Shown: one piece after another, positions 1-11,829 of the stretch | Layout of the letters: each line of letters begins with the position of its first letter | Numbering within the stretch: the first letter of the stretch is position 1 | Source of the DNA: Gracilariopsis chorda | Lineage: Eukaryota > Rhodophyta > Florideophyceae > Gracilariales > Gracilariaceae | Direction: 5' to 3' | Length of the DNA: 64,000 bases | NCBI GenBank assembly: GCA_003194525.1 | Contig: NBIV01000009.1 | Coordinates: forward strand, 372,001 to 436,000 | The notes under the pieces: model-generated | Database searches by the model: none | Seen by the model: the letters and a program-made list of their open reading frames with translations, nothing else | What the model was told of the DNA's origin: nothing | Program-made: the position numbers and the translations under genes

Positions 1-2640
1 CCAGATTCCTCGGATGGACGAGTAAATCAGCTCGCTTAGAAGTGCTACGGTTTTCACTGCTCTTCAATCTAATAGGGGGTTATTGGCTAGTTTCTATCCG
101 GAAGGAGAACCAAGAAAGAACTGCGTTTGTGTGCCATTAGGGAGTATGTCGTTTTAAACAATTTCCCTTTAAGTTAACCAATGCACCTGCTACGTTCCAA
201 CGTTCCAGATACATTTTACCGCCCAAGTTCAAATGGACAACATCATTGGTGCATCCGACCGATATAATATTGGTTCTCTAACAACCTGGATGATCATATA
301 ACCCATGCGAGGAACGTCATGCGTGTGCTTCAAGGTGCAGATATTACGCTAAAAGCTCAAAATGTTTGACTTCTTTCTAGATTAGGCGAAGTATCCTGGA
401 CAAATAATCCGCCCCAGACAGCTCTAGATAAATGGACTAAGAGTTAAGTCGCTGGAGAACGCGAAGCATCCCACTACGCAAACGGAACACCGACCATTTC
501 TAAGATTTCATAACGTATATCGTCGGGTTGTCGCGGATTTTGCGGATTTCGGGGCTTCTCTGAATGCTCTCCTGGAGAAGGGACTACCAGTGTAACTAGA
601 ACCTCTTGCACAGTCGGACGCATCGGTTTTCACATCCCTCATCAACGCCTTTACCCGTCCACCAATATGGGCTCTGATAAATATTGGTTTACCCTATGAA
701 GTGGATATTGATGCGAGTAATAACCAGGTGCCTTTTGTACAATTACAAGTGCCCAAAAACTCTGAACCTTCGCCAATCAGAAATTAGTTTCCAAATTTGA
801 TCGTTCACGAACGTTAGTCCTCGGGTTTTGAAGGATAGTGCCTTGCCGATGTATAGACACTTTCCATTTACACTTAATAATATTGTACAGCCACCCGTTT
901 TTGGATATATACGGCTCATTTCTGCTTCTTTTAGCTCATAGGGATTGCCAAACCACTGCAACGCGTCATGTGGTGTCGCCTCCGACTCTGAGAGTTTAAT
1001 ATCGAAGAACTTCATAAAAAGGGCACCGTTAACACAGAAGCCGACGCTTTGTGCCACATGGGAGTTACTGCCGAATTAAAACTGGTCGGTGATCTTGAGA
1101 TACTTTGTTTCTTGGTTGAAAACGATGAACGGAATACCAGGATTTGTCAGAGGACATTTGTGACGCTATTAGTCCCTCTAAGTGTTCGAGGCTGCCGGAC
1201 GAAGGCTTCTTAACGTTTATTACTCGAGAAGCGTTGATTGGCAAATAACTATGCCGCCCGTTATAAACCCAGATTTGCGCTGGATTCAATGGAGAATATG
1301 GCTAACCCTTTTTGACAAACGATCATGGATACATTGTCAGGTTGTTTCATTCTTCCCCACAGGTTAGGTATCCCATTCATTACGTGAAAGTTTTCCAACT
1401 GTCTCAATATGTGAATCTTGAAACACACCCATGAGTTACAAAGCTATATTTGACTCTCCGCAAACATTTCTATTGGCCCGTCATTGCGCTCGACTATTAT
1501 GCAATTCGTGGCTTTTGTACGGAATGAGCTAAGAACAAGGTAAAGCTACGGAAACAATCAAAGAGGTTAACGCTGTTCCCAGCTCACGCTCTACTAAGAA
1601 TCGTGGCCATTTATATATTCGGCGAGTTGATTTGGATACCCCTATGGAACCATTATCTGCTGGTAACACCCGACTGGTTTTCTAAACTCGTATATACAGC
1701 GCCGCTTAAGTGGATTACCACTGCAGCGGCAGCAAAAGCCCTGGTCCCCCATTGAGTATTCGTTCACGTTCCACTAGTCAACGTACTACCCACACAGGGT
1801 CCACAGTTTATGTCAAAGTTCTTTAAGACTTGTTCCGTATTCTTGGTGTTCTAAATATACTTGTCACTACATTTAAATAGTAAGGAAATGGACAAGTGGA
1901 ACAGTTTACTCGTACGATGCTGAATGCATTACGACTCTATGTTGCAGATAATCCCAAAGACTGGGACTTGAAAACCAATGCGGTTAGATATGCCTACAAT
2001 ACCCAAATCTATTGAGGTCCATCGCTCTCACCTTCTGACTTGGTTTTATCCCGCATTTTACCCCCTGTAGCAATTGAGGCTGACCTAAGAATTTCGGCGT
2101 ACCCTCACCACCGTTACAATGGAAATATTGGCAGGAAGGCTTGAAGAATATGGTCCCGGTCACCCAGGGAGCTATTGATAAAGCTCCACTTGCGTACAAG
2201 CGTAATTCTGGCAAGAACATAGGTTAACCACTACCGCAGGTTAGAACAAATGAATTTGTTTTCATTCGTAAGAAGTACTTTAATCCTGAAAAGAAAAAGC
2301 ATGATAAGTTTTTTTTAAATCATTGACAAACAACATCATCTGGATTTTACTGCCAACGAAACAGTTGTCTTGTATATTGACGACCAACAGGACCTAGTTT
2401 CAGGCTAGAGCGTTACTCTACCTCCTAACACAACCCTTGATACCCAGCATACCTCTAATAATAGTCTGGACTAATACAACGTGCTCGTGGCTCCTTCTCC
2501 ATCGCGATCGGCGATTCTACCGCATCCGTATCGTGGTTTATCGGGTTTTCCGAAGGAAAAAGATGTCCATCTTCTGAACAGCTCCTCAGATACTCCCTAT
2601 CACTCAGCTTGACTCACCCTTCCAAACACTCTACTCACCT
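1..2640 (+). mobile_element. Gypsy-A pol relic (RT, RNase H, integrase)
   Basis: This is an old Ty3/Gypsy polymerase region running off the left edge of the window. Reverse transcriptase-like sequence lies at the start, RNase H-like sequence around 450-720, and the integrase core around 1,380-2,220, followed by a proline-rich tail to about 2,640. The order and many short stretches match Gypsy-B (minus strand, 47-50.6 kb); for example the integrase segment near 1,915-1,960 corresponds to the one near 48,300. It is broken in many places and clearly older than Gypsy-B. It probably belongs with the antisense gene and LTR at 12.3-15.2 kb, since these lie in the same orientation and element order. 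That pairing is an inference, because about 9 kb of unrelated sequence lies between. Confidence 0.8.
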
Positions 2641-2740
2641 CCGTGGCTCCACATAAGAAGGAGAAGGGAGGTAGAGTTGCCCTCTATGTACTGGCGTCAC
2701 TATAGCAAAGTATTTCTAATCACCAATTGTTCAATTACAC

Positions 2741-3201
2741 AATGGCAAAGGTGGAAGTGGAGCGCGGCAGGAAAGATGAGAACGCCGCTATGGAAAGCAG
2801 TAGAGGGGCAGAAAGAGCTGTAGCAGCATTGATCGCCTTCTGCAATCAGGAATTTGCAGTAGCGATAACACGTGAAGTATTGTTCTTCAGATTAGTATCG
2901 AACCGCGTTCGGTGTCGTCCCACCTTGACTTTGGCTACCTAGACGAGAACGACGACCCGGATCGGTTGTATACCACGCTTTGGTGCTTCAAATCCCTGCT
3001 TGGTGAAAAGAACGAGACTTTCGTGAAACTATTGAACAGGAGGAATGTTGAGACATATGCCACGGCGTGCGGGAGGTTCACGCGTACGTACGTTAAGCGG
3101 TACAGAGCCGCTATACGCATATATACCCATGAATCAAACTATCCAAACATTTTTACACTTGCCAAACGTCACGCGTTGTTATCGAAAATCTTTTCAACCT
3201 G
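2741..3201 (+). pseudogene. Unrecognised coding-like stretch in two overlapping frames
   Basis: Two open frames overlap here. The first opens at 2,741 (MAKVEVERGRKDE...) and closes near 2,942. The second runs from before 2,912 to 3,201 and has a balanced, protein-like composition (LDFGYLDENDDPDRLY, then a basic C-terminal half). The switch of frame near 2,910-2,940 could be a frameshift in a decayed gene or a short intron. I recognise no domain, membrane segment or signal peptide. It lies just downstream of the Gypsy-A pol tail and could be element-derived or host-derived. Confidence 0.3.
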
Positions 3202-3239
3202 ACGAAACTATCTTCTTCTCTGTGCATATTCTCTGAAAA

Positions 3240-3690
3240 TGTAAAAAAAACATCATTATAAACTTTATCACTGTTTGAAAGGCTTATTCATGTCAGTAAT
3301 TCATTCTAATCTATTCTTTGTAAGTGACCTAGCCTTTCAGCAAACATCAGCTGCTAGGCAAATGACATCTTGCTGAACAATAATCTGGAAACTAAAGGAA
3401 CAAAAATATGGTTTTTGAAAATATAGAGCGACGGATAGACATCTTTGCTTGAGCCTTAGACTTCATACTGTCGCAGAATTCCTGCTATCATACTCTCAAA
3501 TTCAGTGACTCAAGCAGTTACTGCTCACTAAAGCCGTTCTTATGGCGGCAACTCACAGTGTGAGCTGCCGTCATAAGAAAGCAGGGAGCCTCACAGAATC
3601 GTAACGTTGGAATTCTGGCTACGTTAAACAACATACTTTTAGTATCTTCGCAGGCTTTTCTGTTCTGTTTCCTTTATATCCTCTATGTTT
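3240..3690. other. No gene seen
   Basis: This is AT-rich sequence with no coding-like frame on either strand and no repeat or hairpin that I could support. It separates the unknown ORF pair from the AMSH-like fragment. A pyrimidine run ending in GCAG near 3,695-3,700 could be a 3' splice site for the following fragment, but this is weak. Confidence 0.4.
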
Positions 3691-3707
3691 GTTTTGCAGG
3701 CATAGGC

Positions 3708-4163
3708 ATGAACTCTCCTGAATGTTTACCAGTATTTTTTTGGTGCAAGAACAAATACTGTCGTGCTCTACAGGATCTAGAAAAAAAGCTTCATGAATCC
3801 GTAACTGATTTGGAGCAAACCATTGCATTTTCCAAAACAGTAGAAGAATTTGTTGATGTCAGCAACTACTATTTTCGGGGGCTACAATTCGATGCAAATT
3901 CTTTGTAGGCGTTAGCGTTGTTTGAGCGCGAAATGAAAGAAGCCACTCTCTGTTACTATCGCTTTGTCAGCATATATGTGAAAATCACCCACCCTCACCT
4001 CAATCTAAATCTTCTTGCTCTCCAAAGTAGCGCTAACTGCTCATTTGTCAGCTTTCAACTATTTCCACACATCATGATACAAACCAAGGTCACTCCTACA
4101 AGACTTGTTCATTGTTCCATATCGCTGCAGACTCCTGCACTACGAACGATTCTTCGCCGGTAA
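3708..4163 (+). pseudogene. AMSH/USP8 N-terminal (USP8_dimer-like) fragment
   Basis: A single frame from 3,708 to 4,163 is interrupted by one TAG at 3,906. Across the stop it reads VDVSNYYFRG, then FEREMKEATLCYYRFVSIYVK. The helical spacing (P/VxxYYxR, an acidic stretch, then AYxLYxRFxxL) recalls the USP8 dimerisation/AMSH N-terminal domain, which in STAMBP and USP8 binds ESCRT components on endosomes. No JAMM metalloprotease or USP domain follows. The next feature is the N terminus of a Tra1 relic, so this would be an isolated fragment. The domain call is by eye from a short, degenerate stretch; it could simply be a helical protein of another family. Confidence 0.35.
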
Positions 4164-4746
4164 TTTTGAAGTTCATTGTGCTTGATTGGAAGATCTAGGC
4201 ACGCCATTAGAAACCCGCAGGGAGCTGGCAACAGAAATCCGCGATTCAATCGAGCTCCATAACTTGCAAGAATATCAATCTTCTCTGAATATCTTCCTCC
4301 CCGCGTTCAAGACTGTGTGTAACCAACTCACGGGGCCACAGGAGGTAGGCAACACCACGCATCTAGTTCAGGATGCCATGGACGTTCTTTGCGAGGGGAT
4401 GACGCTCTCCCTTCATCTCATAAGAAAAGACCACAAAAAAGCACTCGAATGAGCATGATCACCAATAAAAAAGGGTTGCAATAAATTACCAAAGAGATAC
4501 GGGACCTCCGGCAAAGCTTCAGAAAGGTAAAGATGGACAGCTGCTCACGACATCAGCGGCAGATCCCAGTACGGCTGTTGCTTCAGAAATTGCGCAAGAT
4601 GCTGATGAATTCCAGCCCCATACAACAATGCTTGACTGACTTGAGAGGTTTCTGGTGCAAATGCCCATAAGACCAACAGAACGGAAGGAGACGTCTCTGA
4701 TAAAAAGGATTCTTTGAAGTTGCTTGAGAAAATATAACAACTATGG

Positions 4747-4808
4747 TCGGATGCTTCCATCCACCTGAACTTTGTGGAACGGCTGTTAACTCTAAAACCT
4801 GAGAAGCA
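4747..4808 (+). repeat. Short direct repeat, copy 1 (partner 8,265-8,330)
   Basis: About 60 bp beginning CTTCCATC and containing CTGAACTTTGTGGAACGG recurs about 3.5 kb downstream with CTGAACTTTGTAGAACCG, at roughly 80% identity by eye. In one frame both copies read LNFVE followed by a leucine pair. The two copies sit near the two ends of the Tra1 relic, so they may mark a duplicated or rearranged part of that gene. Confidence 0.6.
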
Positions 4809-7800
4809 ATCGAATTTACTGCTTTAACTGCGTCAGTTGGCAAAGACAAATCAATTACCATGTCCACAGGGAGCTACACGGTGGATATCAAGAATCGTAA
4901 GACATATCAAAGAAGCGATAAGACAGACCGCGTTCGGATGACGAGAATCGCAGTGCGGAACAGTGCATTGCTCATATTACTACTTGTGTCCTCTATAGCA
5001 ATCAAGTATCAGGGATTGACATTTGTCGAACAGAACAAAAACGCGATCAGAGCCTTAATCCAGCCATCAGTGTGTTACAACCAGTGGTGAGCACAACACC
5101 CGTAAAATAGGACTTTTTGATTTGGCCTAACAGATGGGTTCCAATAGGTGATGCACTCACTAATATAGGAGCGGAGACCGGGGGAATCCTGAAAAGAGAT
5201 CCGCAAGCACCAAGAGGAGAGCAGGTTTACTAGGCGTACGATAAACTTTCAGGCACTACTATGGGACGCGCTGGGTATCGGCGGTTTAGAAACCACACCT
5301 AGAGGATGACGTAATAGTGTCCCTCAAAGTGAGTATCACGAGGTGGAACCAGACGAACTAGAACAAGCCTGGAGGGTGCTTACTTTACTTCCCCGGAGGT
5401 GGAACTCCAGCGGCGCACTATATACAGTGGCGTGAGCTGACCTTGACGGAAACTATCTACTCTACCCTATAAAAATCTATGTTAGGATATTATACCTAGT
5501 TGAATTATAGTCCGTTGGAACAATTTATCGGGAGTAGTGGTCTACGTGGAACCGGTTAGAAAATACAATTACTCCGTTAGGAATCTTTCGTAAGAGCGCA
5601 TCCATAGGAGCATGTATAGTATTCACTATACTACAATAATTTACGAAAAATGCTATCTCTACGGCGTCACAGTTCTCTTCTCTTATCCTAATTGTGCTCA
5701 AGAAGCTTAAACCTTTGCCTATTAACAATATATCGCAAAAGTCCGGTATTTCCGAGGCTTTGGTTAAGCCTGGAGAAGAGCAATCTAAGGACCCGGAGAG
5801 CTCGAAGAAATCACCTTATCCGTCCTTTTAGGCACGAAGCGAGTGCGGGGATCAAACTTGGGTTGCGAAATTTATGACAGAACTTCATAAAGCTGTGGAA
5901 ATGTGCCTGAACTCAAACGACCACCGTCACAACTACTGCAGCATATTGGTACTCAAAGATCTGTGGACGGCTTCGCCTCAGAAGTTCTTGAAGTATAAAG
6001 AGAAAATTATGTGACTTCTGCAGCGCATGGTCAAAAAATTTCTGACGAGTGGGCAAGCGGAAGGAACTCTGAGTGTGGCATCTTCAGTTCAAGGACCACA
6101 TCACGCGAACGGAAAAGGTCAGAAAGTAGTTGAAAGGGGCTCCGGTCCGACGGCAACAAAATCTAATATGAAGGTGGGGAGTACAAAGGCACAGGAATCT
6201 GTGGGTGATGCAGCGAACGGTGCAAAAGGAAAAGTGGTTGTGGAAATAGATTCACTGTTTAAGATATATGAAATTGAGTGTTTATCTCTATGTTTATCTC
6301 CGGTCGACTGCTACATTGCAACAATTTATCCAAACCCAGAACGGCAGGGTATCCACGCACTTTTGCAACTGATTGACAAAGACATAGATGTTGAACTTCT
6401 GATTCAAGTCGTGAAGTACGTCGAGAGCTTAGTGTTATGGAGTCCGAGCGGTCATGGAATTCATCCTAGAGAGAGGGAGCCACTTACAACTCAGTTGTGG
6501 CAGAGAATGATAGCCTTTGAGAAAATCAAGGTGGAAGGATAGCAACGCTTGATGAACGGTTATATGTTGATCATTTTGAATTTGTTTAGAAGCGGTGAAT
6601 CTCCTCATCGGCATCCTGTGGTGCTATCTGAGCTCAAACGTGGTTTCAAGATAGGTCTGAAATCTCATGGATTTTCTCTTCGGCAGAAATTCTTTGAGTT
6701 ATATGAGCCATATGTTGGTGGCTCGGCCCCATTCTGTCTTCATTACATAATACCGAAAAAAGAATGAGAGTTCCTCTCTGACACTTCATAGATCAGGAAC
6801 GGGACTGAATTGCTTATTTCATCTGCTTAGAAGTACCACAGATTGGAGCTAGCGAGCGGAGCACGCTTGTTTCCGAAGCTCGCACCTTACACTGAAGACG
6901 AAAATGTTGTTATGGAAGATGCCAGTCAACAAAGGAAGAACACCTCACAGGCCTTCAACCCTGGGATCTCAGATGTGTTCCTTCGGCAATTCGGGAGCGC
7001 GTTGGATCGATTGCGTTCTGGGGTTTTTGTGGCTTCGTTGATCAGTTTGATTAATCGAGATGAAGAAAATGCATGGAAGACATGGATCTTGGTGATACTA
7101 CAGGTATGGTCACAGCTTGCCCCTGGAGAACAGACCAGCTCAGAGAATTCTTTGTCATCTCTTCTAAACAAAGAGCACCATCAGACTCATGTCAGCTGGC
7201 CCAAAAATAACATCCAAGCACTACTTGAATATGTAGTCAGACTTCAGCCTCTTCTTTGCTTCAGAGCTAATTCAAGACGATATCTCGGATGTAGAATGCG
7301 TGGCATTCGGCTTCGAACTACTTGAAACTGAGACACGCTTTAGTTCTAACACGTTCAGAAGGCCAACAAATCAGCGATACGACGCGGCAAGTACTCCAGA
7401 CTAAGCTAGAAGACATTGCTGATTAAAGGATCAAGATTTTTGTTCCTCTACAAGAAAAGAATTATCTGCCTGGGGCGTCGAAAGCGAGGCCTCGCATGAA
7501 GCAAACTTATAGGTGGTTACAATTCGAACGAATGGGTGTTTTCGCACACGCTCAAGAGACATATAAGGAAGGAACGGGCAAGAACATATCAACAGGCTCA
7601 ATTTCCAGCAAGACTGGCCAGCTTGGTTCTCATAAAAAGGTAGTTTTGCGAAGAAAGATGCATTGAAAGTGCCAAGAACTTGTTTCAATGGGAAGTACTC
7701 ACCGAGCTCTCCAGAACTGCGGTTACTCCTAAATTGCTTCATGAATGCCTCTGGAGGGTTGGGGATTGGACGGCTCTGAAGGATCTGTTGCGGAAGAAGC

Positions 7801-7875
7801 CGTCTCAGAACCGCTCAAAGATGCTGATCTACAAGGCCTATGTTCACCGTCAGCAGAATAACATTGAGTAAGGTG

Positions 7876-7898
7876 AAACCTTTGTGAAGCAAAGGTTT
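7876..7898. repeat. Hairpin with 9-bp arms
   Basis: AAACCTTTG at 7,876-7,884 and CAAAGGTTT at 7,890-7,898 are perfectly complementary around a 5-nt loop. It lies immediately after a stop inside the Tra1 relic (stop at 7,869-7,871), so it may be chance structure in decayed DNA. Confidence 0.45.
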
Positions 7899-8264
7899 GA
7901 GTGAAAATTTGAGAAACTCACTTGTCTACAGGCATCGGCTGATTTGATTGTATAGAGACGACTCTGGTTCCCTTCCAACAACTTGTTGAGGTTCAAGAAT
8001 CAACATATATCTTGAAGGATTTGAACGCTCTCAGCAGACATGGCAATGCTAACATTGAAGTTGAGTAGAACGTTGAGAATTTACAAAATATTCTGAATAA
8101 ATGATCCGAGCGACTGCCTTCACCCAATGAAACCCTATGGATTTGGAATAACATAATCTCGTGAAGAAACCATGTTCATGCCGTAGTGGTTATTGTCTTG
8201 GAAGTGCTCAAAGAAGCTGCATATTATGAGATAGAGGCACCTCAAAACGTGTTACAACTATTGC

Positions 8265-8330
8265 CTGATACTTCCATCCCACTGAACTTTGTAGAACCGT
8301 TGTTAGCTCCACACCTTACAGAGAAGCAAG
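8265..8330 (+). repeat. Short direct repeat, copy 2 (partner 4,747-4,808)
   Basis: This is the second copy of the repeat described at 4,747. It follows the last FAT-like stretch of the Tra1 relic and is in turn followed by weakly coding-like sequence to about 8,460. An ancestral repeated helix in the protein is an alternative to a DNA rearrangement. Confidence 0.6.
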
Positions 8331-8656
8331 GACGCCCTTGCCTGCGAATATCTACTTAACAACTACATAACAATAAACTGCTGATTCTGTTGTTCCAGAA
8401 TGGCTTCCATCTCGACCATGTCAAGGAGTGGCAAAGTGTCATCGTTGACGTCCTCCCAGTCCAATGCTCCCTCTAATTCCCCACTGACCCATTCTCTCTA
8501 CACCTGCGTAGCTCAAGAATTCTGCTTCAGTTCCTTCTGCAGTCGACGTGGATTTGATGAGCTCGTGGCCTGTGTTGACCTGCTCTTTTAAAACACTACG
8601 CAAAGAACTCGTTGAGTTGAGGATGGCGCTGTTAAATGCGCAAACGACCATCTTCC

Positions 8657-10619
8657 TCAAGGTTTCTGGGTGTAGACGGTTTCATAAGGACCTCCGAAAA
8701 CGTTTTTGAGCACAAAACCTTCGTCAGAGGAGGAAGAAGACGCACTCACAGAAAGAATACGCAATTCAAACGTGCGCAATAAATACTTGTTCTTCTGTAT
8801 CCAGTACATGCCTGGCATGTTTCTATACGCGAGCAGAATGCAACGTCCACAATCATCGCCTAATTCAATGTTCCATTCAATTCGCGTAAGCGTAAACTCT
8901 TCGAACAAGTGCTGTGTAACACGATCCACTACACTAGCGCTGGACAGCTTCGAAGTTGGAGGAAAAGCAACTGACAGTACAAACATGCGCATATGGTTTC
9001 GGATATGCACATTATACTCCGGTATGTCTTCGCGAGCGCTACGAATTTCCATACCGTATGCAACATAATGCAGTGGGGTTTACAGCGAAGTTCGCCGCTT
9101 TCTGCAAAGAAAAAGGTATTCAAAGATCTCCAACAATTTTCCCATCTTCTCTGGTGTAAAAAACGAAGTAGTAGACAGTTCATTCAGCTATCGACGCAGT
9201 TGAAGGGTGACTAGCAGCCGCTCCGAAATGAACCTTCCTTCATTATAGAAGACTCTAAAACAGTGCCGCACAAGTCTCAGCGCATGATATATATCTTAAC
9301 AAGTCCCATAGAGCGTGTCACCCCCAACCAGACTATCGAAAAATATTCTTCTGTTATTGGTGGAACATCCAAACAGATTTTTGCAAAGTCCTGAAAACCA
9401 ACAAGTCTTCGATAGATAGTATGGCGGCGTGAAAAAAGATTGCACCATACTGTCCAGGCTTGTGAACCTCGGTGTTGCCATCTTGGCAGGCAATATTGCA
9501 GTTCGTGGTGGAGGTACTCGCGAATATGCATCAAATTGTTTTGTGTTTGACTGGTACCCACTGTTTGGCAACGCTGCGTTATACCCTTTTCTCAGTTCCC
9601 TAAACCTAAAATAAAGCTTTGGGTGGTTTCTCAGATCCGTTACGAGCGTTGATATCACATCTAAAACTTCTTTGATCTACTCCTAACTCCCAATATGCTG
9701 CTTTAACAAGTTTGCCAAATGGGTTTGCTCATGGCAACAAACCAGCGAATTGAAACGAGCTGCGAGCTTTCCTTTTTGTTATTTTGCATGCGCTGGTGTT
9801 ATTGCTCGTCAAACGGCATATATGTTTCATGTACCCGAATTCCTCCATGGTGTTCACCAAAATATGCACATAAAATGAAGCGTCGCAACGTTCCGAACCC
9901 GCATATATGGACTGCAGAGAGAAAGTTTTTCAGACACGGTTGATTCCAGTGATCGGCAGCAGAACGTGGACGACACCTGCTTGCTGTTCATCTTTCCACC
10001 CATCGAAAATTAATGTTTCAAAGCTGTGTTGCAAGCCCGCGGTAGTTCAACCCTTGAAACGGGTTACAACCCTCTGATAGTATCCAGCGAAACTTTTTGA
10101 GGCGATGAGAGTAGTGCTTTGAATAATATGCGCATAAACATTTAGGAGCTTCAGAAGGAGATAAAGCTGGTTCTTGCCCTCTTTCCTGCCGATCATAGAA
10201 AATGGTAACATATCGTTAACAATGAGCGTGGTGAAAAGCTCGAGAATTCATGAACGCCTCTCATACGAGTCCAAACTGTTCGTGCTTAGCTCACCTACCT
10301 CGCTCTTTTTCGATTTAAGTAGCTTACTTAGGTGGGTTTGGACCGCGCTGTGGCTACTTTTTCGTAACAGTTGGTTTGGGGTTTCCAGAACTCCATAAAC
10401 AGTCGCTGAGCTACCCATCTTTCGATAATGATCGACACAATCAACATTTTCTAAAAGAAGGCAATCTTTGATCCGTTTAGGTGTGTTATGGCAGTCTGAG
10501 TCATGCTTTCCTCGCTCCTTCGCATTTAATATCGACTTCAAAGAGACATAACCCCAGGCTTTGCACGATATCTGCATCCGAACACCGGAACTGGAAGAGT
10601 TTGAAACGAATTCTTGCAC
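8657..10619 (-). pseudogene. hAT-family transposase relic (DUF659-like)
   Basis: Read on the minus strand, this region carries a hAT-type transposase in pieces. A stretch before 10,248 resembles the BED-to-DUF659 linker (QTHLSKLLKSKKSE). LFTTLIVNDMLPFSMIG lies near 10,180-10,240. SFETLIFDGWKDEQQAGVV lies near 9,960-10,020, followed by LLPITGINRV; the FDGW core followed by a hydrophobic strand is typical of the first catalytic region of DUF659 hAT proteins. HILVNTMEEFGY and an N-T-S-A-C stretch near 9,800-9,870 correspond to the second catalytic region. The last open frame (8,657-9,052) is coding-like but I cannot place it in the hAT C-terminal dimerisation domain. Several stops and frame changes show it is dead. 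No terminal inverted repeats or 8-bp target duplication were found. Confidence 0.6.
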
Positions 10620-11149
10620 GAAACATTCCGTGATCCACCAACTTTGTTTGCGTCCTGTACGTCTTTTGAAGCTTTGAGAAGAAATTTCTGATGGAAGTAC
10701 AGCTCCGCCTCATATCATAGAGCGCAGAGGAGAAAGGGTCGCGTGTGGGTTTGGGTGACAAAAGGGGAAGTGGAAAACAAGAAGCGTTTGACAGAGAACT
10801 TAAATGAAAAGAAGAGATTCTAGGGAGAAACGGCGAATTGGGTTGCATACAATTCTTTGAAGAGCCAAAGCTTGCAGCATAGTCTACCCTACGGTGCGCA
10901 CGAGCCAAAAATATTTTATTATTCGATTGAGGTAAATATTACGCGCCTTTTTGTTGTGGGTTGTGTCAGCAGCAAGTGTCTTTTCTACGCCTGCTTTCAA
11001 ACCTAAAAAGGTCCTTGATGGATTCGCGTTTGTACGTCGCTAAGTGGACTTTGCTCTACTAACTGACCAGAAACATGTGAAGACGATTTCTCCAGATTAT
11101 TCTTCAGTGTAGTAGCTCAACCTGGTACACGCTTTAAAAGGACTGGCTA

Positions 11150-11180
11150 TTTTCAAAGGTTGTAATACAACCTTTGAAAA
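11150..11180. repeat. 31-bp perfect palindrome
   Basis: TTTTCAAAGGTTGTA at 11,150-11,164 is followed, after a single A, by its exact reverse complement at 11,166-11,180. Such a perfect structure with a 1-nt loop is unusual among decayed sequence. It lies between the hAT relic and a small plus-strand ORF that opens inside it at 11,174. It could be the end-to-end junction of a small inverted element. Confidence 0.85.
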
Positions 11181-11515
11181 GAGTCACGGCGGCCGGTTAT
11201 GTAACGATGTCACGGCAGAGACTCAAATTTATTGCACGACCCTACAATATTTGGGAGCGAAGAAACGCAGATTTAGACGTAGCACGCTTACAGCACCGTG
11301 AGGCGCTAAGGTGCAAAAGTAACAGAAACCGTAACAGTGTCCACGACAACCCGTGGCATCCATCGAAAAGGCTTTACCTGAAGCGCCATCGACACTCTGT
11401 GGATATTCAGCGGTGGCTATCATCCAATCAGGATACAGTTTGCACACACTGTAGGCGGTCGTTCTGCCTCGATGAACAGGCCGTGCAGCACACTAGTATC
11501 TCTCTTAAACGGTAA
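11174..11515 (+). CDS. Hypothetical small basic protein (113 aa)
   Basis: This is an uninterrupted frame of 113 codons, rich in Arg and His, with a CTHCRRSFC cluster near residue 90 that could in principle bind zinc. I recognise no family. The ATG lies inside the right arm of the 11,150 palindrome. It stands between a hAT relic and Gypsy-A distal sequence and has no supported promoter or partner gene. It may be a chance ORF. Confidence 0.2.
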   Translation: MKRVTAAGYVTMSRQRLKFIARPYNIWERRNADLDVARLQHREALRCKSNRNRNSVHDNPWHPSKRLYLKRHRHSVDIQRWLSSNQDTVCTHCRRSFCLDEQAVQHTSISLKR

Positions 11516-11829
11516 TCCCGACGCTGCTAGAAGCTAACCAAATCTCAGGAGCTACCGTTTGTCGGGTATTGACTCTCGAGAGCTCACGTGACAAAGTATT
11601 ACTCAAGAATGCCTATTCTATTTGTGCATAACTTCGGTTTTACGCTACATCGCGTATAACAGATGTTACTGTTCAGCCGACTCGACGGACTCACAGAAAG
11701 TAAACTCAAAGTCCATGGCGATTCAGAACCAGAATACTCTCCCTCTGGATTGGAAAAGAATCCCTGGTCCCCACAAGGGGTTCCATTTTATGGGATTCAG
11801 TCATGGGGCACAAGAAACCAGACACGTAT

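Larger units (their letters stand above)
4186..8350 (+). pseudogene. TRA1: Tra1/TRRAP relic (SAGA/NuA4 scaffold)
   Basis: Tra1/TRRAP is the roughly 3,800-residue pseudokinase scaffold that recruits the SAGA and NuA4 histone acetyltransferases to activators in the nucleus. Pieces appear here in the family order. The N-terminal HEAT start is at 4,186-4,452 (TRRELATEIRDSIELHN, then EYQSSLNIFLPAFKTV). A middle HEAT region is near 5,860-6,040. The late HEAT part is at 6,240-6,770 (LLIQVVKYVESLVLWSPSG, then SLRQKFFELYEPY). The pre-FAT/FAT region is at 6,843-8,250 (QWEVLTELS, LLHECLWRVGDWTALKDLL, and a RLPSPNETLWIWNNI-like stretch near 8,110). About 4.2 kb remain of the expected 11 kb, so large internal parts are gone. 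Frames shift and stops recur throughout, and no FRB or kinase-like end is visible. It is a dead copy; a working gene must exist elsewhere. Confidence 0.75.
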
